Shown: positions 1-5,043 of the stretch, in pieces
Layout of the letters: the number at the start of each line of letters is the position of its first letter
Numbering within the stretch: position 1 is the first letter of the stretch
Source of the DNA: Bacillota bacterium
GTDB taxonomy: Bacteria > Bacillota > Clostridia > Lachnospirales > Lachnospiraceae
Length of the DNA stretch: 6,989 bases
Assembly: GCA_023435505.1 (NCBI GenBank)
Contig: JAEYRR010000214.1
Coordinates: 1-6,989 of the forward strand
Direction of reading: 5' to 3'
The notes under the pieces: model-generated
Database searches by the model: none
The model's input: only the letters and a program-made list of their open reading frames with translations
What the model was told of the DNA's origin: nothing
Position numbers and translations under genes: made by a program

Positions 1-81
1 ATCTGAGTGATTGCCGTTATTGCAACAGACACAGGTAAGCAGAACCAACACCATGAGAATAGAGAACAGACGCCTCTTCAT
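1..81 (-). CDS. N-terminal fragment of an exported (possibly lipo-) protein, truncated at left edge
   Basis: Reading leftwards from an ATG at 81-79, the frame is open for 27 codons to the window edge. The start is MKRRLFSILMVLVLLTC, a basic n-region (KRR) followed by a hydrophobic core, typical of a signal peptide, then a cysteine-rich, polar stretch (CVCCNNGNHSD). A strong ribosome binding site (AAAGGGGG on the minus strand, 95-88) lies 6 bases before the ATG and fixes the start. The cysteine at residue 17 could be a lipidation site, but the residues before it (LLT) fit the lipobox poorly, so lipid anchoring is only possible. The mature protein is outside the window and its function cannot be assigned. 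It is divergent from metG. Confidence 0.6.
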   Translation of the reverse strand, partial: MKRRLFSILMVLVLLTCVCCNNGNHSD

Positions 82-123
82 ATAGTTCCCCCTTTGTAGT
101 TTAAGGATTTCTGGTATTAGTTC

Positions 124-152
124 ATTATAATAGACAGTGAATAAAAATATGA
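124..152 (-). promoter_or_regulatory. Weak candidate promoter for the minus-strand exported protein
   Basis: A perfect -10 hexamer TATAAT reads on the minus strand at 129-124, about 45 bases before the ATG at 81. The -35 position 17 bases further upstream (152-147, TCATAT) matches the consensus poorly, and in AT-rich DNA a chance TATAAT is common. ATTATAAT is itself palindromic, so the strand is ambiguous. The rest of 82-221 shows no gene, repeat or structured RNA that I can support. Confidence 0.3.
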
Positions 153-221
153 GTTAGAAATCAACATAATATAAAACAATGATAACATTATATACCAGCA
201 TAAGATAGTCTAAATAAGCCC

Positions 222-251
222 TTGACAAATACTTTTAGGTAAGAGTACACT
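222..251 (+). promoter_or_regulatory. Promoter of the metG T-box transcript
   Basis: A perfect -35 box TTGACA (222-227) is followed after 18 bases by TACACT (246-251), which matches four of six -10 positions. Transcription would start near 258, just before the conserved 5' part of the T-box leader, giving an untranslated leader of about 335 bases before metG. The position relative to the T-box makes this the natural promoter for metG. The -10 box is imperfect and the spacer is one base longer than optimal. Confidence 0.7.
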
Positions 252-261
252 ACAGATATAT

Positions 262-527
262 GAAAAAGCGATGAAGAGAAGAGTAGGTAGTGGAAGCATC
301 ACAGAGAATCCCGGAAAGCTGAGAAGGGAATATGTAGAAGTTACTGAACATGGCCTCGGAGCTGCGCACCGACTATGAAGGATATTTTATACAGGCTGCG
401 ACGGGATTCGCCCGTTATAGTGAACGCCATTGTAGGATGGCAGGTAAGGCTTATATTGTAAGATATAGGTGAATTAAAGTGGTATCACGGGAACTCTCGT
501 CTTTAAGTAATTAAAGGCGATTTTTTT
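262..527 (+). promoter_or_regulatory. T-box riboswitch (tRNA-Met sensing) controlling metG
   Basis: All main T-box parts are visible in order. Stem I opens with the GAAGAGAAGAGTA region (273-285) and has an AGAGA bulge (303-307) next to a TCCC/GGGA helix (309-312 with 326-329). The specifier region TGAACATGGCC (344-354) presents ATG (350-352), the methionine codon, to the tRNA anticodon. The CGGAGCTGC that follows at 357-365 is also typical. A hairpin ACGGG/CCCGT (401-405 with 411-415) lies downstream. The antiterminator pairs AAAG (476-479) with CTTT (501-504) and ACGGG (487-491) with CTCGT (496-500); its bulge begins TGGT (480-483), which pairs with the 3' end ACCA of uncharged tRNA-Met. 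The competing terminator occupies 498-527. Known for the family: uncharged tRNA stabilises the antiterminator and permits transcription. The specifier agrees with the gene downstream. Confidence 0.93.
498..527 (+). terminator. Rho-independent terminator of the T-box leader
   Basis: CGTCTTTA (498-505) pairs with TAAAGGCG (512-519) across a six-base loop, with one G-T pair, and T497 can also pair with A520. Seven T residues follow (521-527). The left arm shares bases 498-504 with the 3' half of the antiterminator, so the two structures are mutually exclusive, as expected for a T-box attenuator. Confidence 0.9.
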
Positions 528-592
528 ATGCCAATAAAGCTAAACCAATTACCTACATTAAAGATTAATCATTAGGAAAGAGAGATGATATT

Positions 593-2551
593 ATGTCAAA
601 GACACCATATTACATTACAACTGCCATTGCATATACATCAGGAAAGCCTCATATCGGCAATACCTATGAGATCGTGCTGGCAGATGCTATCGCCCGTTAT
701 AAGAGAGCAGAAGGCTATGATGTGTTCTTCCAGACAGGAACAGATGAACATGGTCAGAAGATTGAAGAGAAAGCAGCTGGGGCAGGTGTATCGCCTCAGG
801 AATTTGTAGATGGAGTTGCGGGAGAGATCAAAAGAATCTGGGACTTAATGAATACATCCTACGATAAATTCATCCGTACCACAAATGAAGACCACTGCCT
901 TCAGGTACAAAAAATCTTCAAAAAATTATATGATCAGGGAGATATCTACAAGGGACATTATGAAGGAATGTATTGTACTCCATGTGAATCCTTCTTTACC
1001 CCATCCCAGTTAGTAGACGGCAAATGTCCGGATTGCGGAAGAGAATGTCATGTAGCGAAGGAAGAAGCTTATTTCTTAAAGCTTAGTAAATATGCAGACC
1101 GCTTAGTAGAGCATATCAATACACACCCTGAGTTTATTCAACCAGAGTCCCGTAAAAATGAGATGATGAACAACTTCATCTTACCAGGCCTTCAGGATCT
1201 ATGTGTATCCAGAACCTCAGTAAAATGGGGTATTCCAGTAAGCTTTGACGACAGACATGTAATCTACATCTGGGTGGATGCCTTAAGCAACTATATTACC
1301 GGTATCGGCTTTGATGGAGATGGTAACCACTCTGATCAATATAAGAAATTCTGGCCTGCTGATCTTCACCTAATTGGTAAGGATATTCTTCGTTTCCATA
1401 CAATCTACTGGCCAATTATCCTTATGGCTCTTGGAGAACCACTTCCTAAGCAGGTATTTGGTCATCCTTGGTTGTTACAGGGAGATGGCAAGATGAGTAA
1501 GTCCAAAGGGAATATCATTTATGCGGATACCCTGGTAGATTTCTTTGGCGTGGATGCAGTGCGCTATTTTGTACTTCATGAGATGCCTTTTGACAATGAT
1601 GGTGTCATTTCATGGGAACTTATGGTGGAGCGAATGAATTCTGAATTAGCTAACACCCTTGGTAACCTGGTAAATCGTACTATCTCCATGTCCAATAAAT
1701 ATTTTGACGGAGTAGTGAATAATACTAATGTTTGTGAAGCTGTAGATGAGGACTTAAAGGCGGTTACATTAGAGACTCCTAAGAAGGTTGCCGCGAAGAT
1801 GGAGAAGCTTCGTGTAGCGGATGCCATTACTGAGATCTTCAACCTGTTCAAACGTTGTAACAAATATATTGATGAGACAATGCCTTGGGCACTGGCAAAA
1901 GAAGAGGACAAAAAACCTCGTTTAGAGACAGTATTATACAACCTAGTAGAAAGTATAACAATTGGTGCATCCTTACTACAATCCTTTATGCCAGATACGG
2001 CTGAAAAAATTACAAAACAACTGAATACCACAATCAGAAGTTTGGAAGAGATGAAAGAATATGGTAAGTACCCATCTGGTAACAAAGTAGTAGAAAAACC
2101 AGAAATTTTATTTGCAAGATTGGATGTTAAGGAAGTAATGGAAAAAGTAAATGAAATGCTAGCAAAAAATGAACTCCCAGTAGAGAAGAAGGAAGAAGGT
2201 CCTGTAATCGACATCGAACCAAAAGAAGAGATTACTTTCGATGATTTTGGTAAGCTACAGTTCCAGGTTGGTGAGATACTCAAATGTGAAGAGGTACCAA
2301 AATCTAAGAAATTACTTGTTTCTCAGGTTAAGATTGGTTCCCAAGTGAAACAGATCGTTTCCGGTATCAAGGCACATTATTCTCCAGAAGAGATGGTAGG
2401 TAAGAAGGTTATGGTATTAGTCAACCTAAAACCAGCTAAATTAGCGGGAGTATTAAGTGAAGGAATGCTTCTTTGTGCAGAGGATGAAAAGGGTGAATTA
2501 TCATTAATGACGCCTGAAAAGCCTATGCCATCAGGAGCAGAAATCTGCTAA
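593..2551 (+). CDS. metG: Methionyl-tRNA synthetase (EC 6.1.1.10)
   Basis: Charges tRNA-Met with methionine using ATP, in the cytoplasm, for both initiation and elongation. The 652-residue protein has the usual bacterial length. The class I signatures are HIGN (20-23) and KMSKS (300-304). A zinc knuckle in the connective insertion has Cys128, Cys131, Cys145 and Cys148 (CxxC-13-CxxC). WVDA at 227-230 belongs to the methionine pocket region. The anticodon-binding helical domain shows GNLVNR (357-362) and Trp432, matching by position the anticodon-recognising Asn, Arg and Trp of the E. coli enzyme. Residues from about 547 form the C-terminal OB-fold tRNA-binding domain (Trbp111/EMAP-II type), which promotes dimerisation and tRNA binding. 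A purine-rich AGGAAAGAGAG (574-584) precedes the ATG; an upstream ATG at 585 is in another frame. It is monocistronic between the T-box and the terminator at 2566-2606, and is called metS in some Bacillota. No defects are seen. Confidence 0.98.
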   Translation: MSKTPYYITTAIAYTSGKPHIGNTYEIVLADAIARYKRAEGYDVFFQTGTDEHGQKIEEKAAGAGVSPQEFVDGVAGEIKRIWDLMNTSYDKFIRTTNEDHCLQVQKIFKKLYDQGDIYKGHYEGMYCTPCESFFTPSQLVDGKCPDCGRECHVAKEEAYFLKLSKYADRLVEHINTHPEFIQPESRKNEMMNNFILPGLQDLCVSRTSVKWGIPVSFDDRHVIYIWVDALSNYITGIGFDGDGNHSDQYKKFWPADLHLIGKDILRFHTIYWPIILMALGEPLPKQVFGHPWLLQGDGKMSKSKGNIIYADTLVDFFGVDAVRYFVLHEMPFDNDGVISWELMVERMNSELANTLGNLVNRTISMSNKYFDGVVNNTNVCEAVDEDLKAVTLETPKKVAAKMEKLRVADAITEIFNLFKRCNKYIDETMPWALAKEEDKKPRLETVLYNLVESITIGASLLQSFMPDTAEKITKQLNTTIRSLEEMKEYGKYPSGNKVVEKPEILFARLDVKEVMEKVNEMLAKNELPVEKKEEGPVIDIEPKEEITFDDFGKLQFQVGEILKCEEVPKSKKLLVSQVKIGSQVKQIVSGIKAHYSPEEMVGKKVMVLVNLKPAKLAGVLSEGMLLCAEDEKGELSLMTPEKPMPSGAEIC

Positions 2552-2565
2552 TATAATCTATGTAC

Positions 2566-2606
2566 AAAAGTTAGCGAGACAGCCGAAGCTGTCTCGCTAA
2601 CTTTTT
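2566..2606. terminator. Bidirectional intrinsic terminator between convergent genes
   Basis: A perfect 18-bp stem, AAAAGTTAGCGAGACAGC (2566-2583) with its complement (2588-2605), is closed by a CGAA loop. On the plus strand it ends in five T residues; on the minus strand the left AAAA becomes a T-run. It lies 15 bases after the metG stop and 17 bases beyond the end of the minus-strand epimerase gene, so one element can end both transcripts and insulate them from each other. Confidence 0.93.
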
Positions 2607-2622
2607 ATTTATTTGGGGCGCT

Positions 2623-3567
2623 TTAGCTCCATTCAATTCCTTTATAACTCTTAAATTTATCCATACTGATTTGTATGCTTTCAAGCTCTTGGTATTTTTC
2701 GCTATAGTCCTGTTCGAGTAGAACATATTTAGCGTTTGTATATTCATTTACTGCATTTATGATATCTTGAATTGGCATAATACCAGTGCCGATTTCGGTA
2801 TATGTTTCAGGAATATCAGATGTGAAGAATTCTCTTTCCTTTACGGATCTATGAGGGTACTTTCCAGTTTTCATATCAGGACCTAAGGTGTGCCATATAT
2901 TAGAAGGCACCATGGTATCTTTTGAGTAATCTTTCTGATGTACCATTATAATTCTATCACCAAAACGTTTCATAATATCAATTGGATTCTCGCCACCTCG
3001 CATAGCCCAAAATGAATCAAGTTCAAATAGTAAGTCCGTATTTTCATATAAGTATTCAAAGATTAGTTTATTATCAATGGATACAAATTCTTGATAATGA
3101 TTGTGATATACAAATTTAGTACCGTATTTTTTGCATAGTTCAGAAATGTGGTTGAGATATTCACAATTCTTTAATATTCCATCTCTATCATTAGGATAGA
3201 ACAATACAGGACATATCAACTTATCATTTCCTACCTTTAAATGAGCTTCAGAACATCGAGCAATGTCATCATCTTTAAGTTTAAGAATCTGAGGTACAGC
3301 TTTGAATACCTCTAAACTCTTTGAAGCATCTTCATACATATCAACTCTTCCAATATGACAGCTTACTAGTTTCATACCAAATTCATCGAGTTTTTCCTTA
3401 ACATTTTCTGCACTTAGGTTAAAGCCTAATAGTGGATCAGAATCCAGAGCATAGTTTGCTGCTTCAACGTATTTATAACCAAGTTTCCCGACTTTATCAA
3501 GAGTTGCTAAAGGATCTCTATTCATTTCATTTCTAACAGAATATAATGCTAGTCCAACTTTTAACAT
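2623..3567 (-). CDS. Sugar phosphate isomerase/epimerase family protein (xylose isomerase-like TIM barrel)
   Basis: The 314-residue protein has the features of the AP endonuclease 2/xylose isomerase-like TIM-barrel family, whose members interconvert or dehydrate sugars, keto-sugars and inositols using a divalent metal. Visible motifs: VGLALYSVR (4-12) at the first strand, LGYKYVEAANY (29-39), VSCHIG (68-73), YHNHYQEF (154-161), ELDSFW (182-187), HQKD (210-213), EIGTG (258-262) and LLEQD (283-287). By family analogy Glu160, Asp184, His210 and Glu285 are likely metal ligands; this is inferred, not shown. There is no signal peptide, so it is cytoplasmic. The start is fixed by AGGAGGG (minus strand, 3582-3576), eight bases before the ATG. 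It is divergent from the sugar ABC importer and shares its operator type, which suggests it acts on the imported compound or a derivative. The substrate is unknown; IolE- or IolH-like activity is possible but unproven. Confidence 0.88.
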   Translation of the reverse strand: MLKVGLALYSVRNEMNRDPLATLDKVGKLGYKYVEAANYALDSDPLLGFNLSAENVKEKLDEFGMKLVSCHIGRVDMYEDASKSLEVFKAVPQILKLKDDDIARCSEAHLKVGNDKLICPVLFYPNDRDGILKNCEYLNHISELCKKYGTKFVYHNHYQEFVSIDNKLIFEYLYENTDLLFELDSFWAMRGGENPIDIMKRFGDRIIMVHQKDYSKDTMVPSNIWHTLGPDMKTGKYPHRSVKEREFFTSDIPETYTEIGTGIMPIQDIINAVNEYTNAKYVLLEQDYSEKYQELESIQISMDKFKSYKGIEWS

Positions 3568-3607
3568 AGGTTATTCCCTCCTATAAAATATAATATGTAC
3601 ACACAAA

Positions 3608-3623
3608 ATGTAAACCTTTACAT
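3608..3623. promoter_or_regulatory. Operator O1, LacI-family type, at the start site of the epimerase gene
   Basis: ATGTAAACCTTTACAT is a near-perfect palindrome: ATGTAA and TTACAT flank ACCT, and it differs by one base from the ideal TGTAAACGTTTACA core known for LacI-family operators. It begins three bases downstream of the minus-strand -10 box and so covers the predicted start point, a classical repression position. The regulator itself is not encoded in this window. Confidence 0.75.
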
Positions 3624-3626
3624 AAG

Positions 3627-3655
3627 ATTATAATACAGGAAATTACAATAATCAA
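3627..3655 (-). promoter_or_regulatory. Promoter of the epimerase gene
   Basis: On the minus strand, TTGATT (3655-3650) is followed after 17 bases by a perfect TATAAT (3632-3627). The start would fall near 3620, inside operator O1, leaving a leader of about 53 bases before the ATG at 3567. The -35 box matches four of six positions. Confidence 0.7.
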
Positions 3656-3706
3656 TAGAAATATTACAAAATATAATTATATTTTCTTATTACTAAATAA
3701 TCATGG

Positions 3707-3737
3707 TTGGTAAAATCATATAAATAATTGGTAAAAT
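3707..3737 (+). repeat. Direct repeat TTGGTAAAAT x2 with 21-bp period, candidate activator site
   Basis: TTGGTAAAAT occurs identically at 3707-3716 and 3728-3737. The repeats are 21 bp apart start to start, two helical turns, and the second ends five bases before the -35 box at 3743. Known AraC-family and some response-regulator activators bind in this geometry. That such a protein binds here is inferred; none is encoded in the window. Confidence 0.55.
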
Positions 3738-3742
3738 TAGCA

Positions 3743-3771
3743 TTGACAATTGAATAAATTACATATATTAT
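3743..3771 (+). promoter_or_regulatory. Promoter of the sugar ABC importer operon
   Basis: A perfect TTGACA (3743-3748) and TATTAT (3766-3771, five of six) are separated by the optimal 17 bases. The start would be near 3778, within operator O2, leaving a leader of about 165 bases before the binding-protein gene. A promoter this close to consensus fits control chiefly by repression. Confidence 0.82.
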
Positions 3772-3775
3772 GAAA

Positions 3776-3791
3776 ATGTAAACCATTACAT
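3776..3791. promoter_or_regulatory. Operator O2, LacI-family type, at the start site of the importer operon
   Basis: ATGTAAACCATTACAT shares its first nine bases (ATGTAAACC) and its last six (TTACAT) with operator O1, differing at one position. It begins four bases after the -10 box and covers the predicted start point. Sites O1 and O2 are centred 168 bp apart. The central CC in both, where catabolite-response elements have CG, points to a dedicated regulator rather than CcpA. Confidence 0.75.
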
Positions 3792-3820
3792 ACAAAATGA
3801 AAATCTAAAAACATAAGTGT

Positions 3821-3851
3821 AGGAGGTGCTGTGGAGCTCAAAATAGAATAG
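3821..3851 (+). other. Strong Shine-Dalgarno in the leader with a possible six-codon peptide
   Basis: A full AGGAGGTG sits at 3821-3828, 115 bases before the binding-protein start, too far to serve it. Four bases after AGGAGG comes GTG (3831), opening a six-codon frame (MELKIE with formyl-Met at GTG) ending at TAG 3849-3851. The spacing is short and the frame is tiny, so this may be a leader peptide, a standby ribosome site or chance. The rest of the leader (3852-3922) is A-rich and shows no strong hairpin. A nine-codon ATG frame at 3857-3886 has no ribosome site of its own. Confidence 0.25.
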
Positions 3852-3942
3852 TTAGCATGGAAAATAGACCAAGAAAATACATTTGAAAAAGACACGCAAG
3901 AAAATCAAGAAAAAATTATATTAGGAGAAAGAGGGTTTATCT

Positions 3943-4944
3943 ATGAAAAAAACTATAAGTCTTATTTTAGCATTAGTGCTAGTTTGTGTAGCTGCTATAG
4001 GGTGTTCTAATTCTGGAAATTCTGTAAAGGAAACTCAGGGAACGGAATCCGGTGATAAAAAGGAAGACGGCAAAATAATTGCTATTTCTATCAATAATTT
4101 AGATGCATTTCAAACACATATGTTAGAGTCCTACCAAGAGCAGTGCGAAGCTAATGGATATAAATTAATTTATACGAATGCTTCAGGTGATATTCAAAAA
4201 CAAATTAGTGATGTTGAATCCTTAATTGTACAAAAACCAGATGTAATTGGAATTCAAGCACTTGATTCTGAAGCTCTAGGAACAGCGGTAGATGCTTGTG
4301 AAGCTGCAGGCATACCAGTAGCATCTATTTTCTATGGAACTAAAAGTGATAAGGATGTTGAATTTGAGGCAGGCGTTTACGAAAGAGGAGCGTTACAAGC
4401 AGAGGCAGTAAATCAGTATTTAAATGATAATCCAGATAAAGTATTAAAGATTGGTTATGTATACGGTTCTATGGGTATGGAAGCTGTACATGAGATTTTT
4501 AAAGGATTTGAAGAAAATTGCTTAAAACTGCCAGAAAATGCTGGTAGAGTTGAACTTTTAGATTCAAAGGATGGAAACTGGACAGCTGATAAGGCAATGG
4601 CTTTAACAGAAGACTGGATTCAAAGTTATCCTGATATGAACTGTATCATTACTCAAAATGATCCGATGGCAGTTGGTGCTGTTAGTGCCCTTACTTCTGC
4701 AAATTATGATATGTCAAAGTACGTAGTTGTTGGTGGAGATTTGACTTTAGAAACTTCTAAATTAATTAAAGAAGGAAATATGTATGCGTCGGTTATGATG
4801 AATATTCCTGAAATTGCAATTAAAGTTATCGACTACCTAGGAAAAATGGCTAAAGGCGAAGACATTGGCACTGCAGTTAATGTAAATATATCAGTGGCAA
4901 TCACGAAAGAAAATGTTGAAGAGTACGAGAAGTTATTACAGTAA
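3943..4944 (+). CDS. Sugar ABC transporter substrate-binding lipoprotein (RbsB-like, periplasmic-binding type I fold)
   Basis: Captures a sugar or sugar-like ligand outside the membrane and delivers it to the ATPase/permease encoded downstream. Residues 1-20 form a lipoprotein signal peptide (MKKTISLILALVL...) with lipobox AIGC, so Cys21 should be lipidated; a Ser/Gly/Lys-rich linker follows to about residue 43. The two-lobed binding domain begins at KIIAISINN (44-52) and contains QKPDVIGIQALDSEAL (97-112), AAGIPVASIF (121-130), KIGYVYGSMG (169-178), ITQNDPMAVGAVSAL (236-250) and VVGGDLTLE (262-270), all in typical positions of the Peripla_BP_4 group. The length of 333 residues is normal. GAGGG (3931-3935), seven bases upstream, supports the start; AGGAG at 3923 is further away. 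It is the first gene of the operon. The ligand cannot be named; ribose, galactose, xylose or a polyol are all possible. Confidence 0.93.
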   Translation: MKKTISLILALVLVCVAAIGCSNSGNSVKETQGTESGDKKEDGKIIAISINNLDAFQTHMLESYQEQCEANGYKLIYTNASGDIQKQISDVESLIVQKPDVIGIQALDSEALGTAVDACEAAGIPVASIFYGTKSDKDVEFEAGVYERGALQAEAVNQYLNDNPDKVLKIGYVYGSMGMEAVHEIFKGFEENCLKLPENAGRVELLDSKDGNWTADKAMALTEDWIQSYPDMNCIITQNDPMAVGAVSALTSANYDMSKYVVVGGDLTLETSKLIKEGNMYASVMMNIPEIAIKVIDYLGKMAKGEDIGTAVNVNISVAITKENVEEYEKLLQ

Positions 4945-4979
4945 CAAATTAAAATATAGTTGAGTAAAAAATAATACTA

Positions 4980-5024
4980 CAGCTATTCCTTGAAACAATG
5001 GATAATTGTGGAGAGGGATAGCTG
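4980..5024 (+). other. Intercistronic stem-loop between binding-protein and ATPase genes
   Basis: CAGCTATTCC (4980-4989) pairs with GGGATAGCTG (5015-5024), ten pairs including one G-T, and inside it ACAAT (4995-4999) pairs with ATTGT (5005-5009) around a five-base loop. No T-run follows, so it is not a standard terminator. Such structures after binding-protein genes often protect the upstream mRNA from 3' exonucleases and so raise binding protein over transporter; that role is inferred here. The ribosome site of the next gene (GGAG, 5033-5036) lies outside the stem. Confidence 0.6.
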
Positions 5025-5043
5025 CTAATAATGGAGAACGAGA

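Noticed and set aside
126..131. TATAAT on the plus strand as the metG promoter
   Set aside because: There is no matching -35 box and it lies more than 130 bases upstream of the T-box start, whereas TTGACA at 222 is correctly placed.
585..809. A 74-codon frame starting eight bases before metG in another frame
   Set aside because: It overlaps the start of metG, which has clear HIGN and downstream family motifs; the alternative translation shows no recognisable features.
1576..2283. A 235-codon open frame on the minus strand inside metG
   Set aside because: It lies wholly antisense to the anticodon-binding and linker part of metG, has a low-complexity Ser/Phe-rich translation typical of an antisense shadow, and resembles no family I recognise.
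3608..3791. The two palindromes as CcpA catabolite-response elements
   Set aside because: They resemble the consensus in outline but lack the central CG that CcpA sites normally keep; both have CC, so a different LacI-family protein is the better reading. CcpA binding is not excluded.
4980..5024. The intercistronic hairpin as a rho-independent terminator
   Set aside because: The sequence after the stem is CTAATAATGG with no T-run, and the ATPase and permease genes must be transcribed through it.
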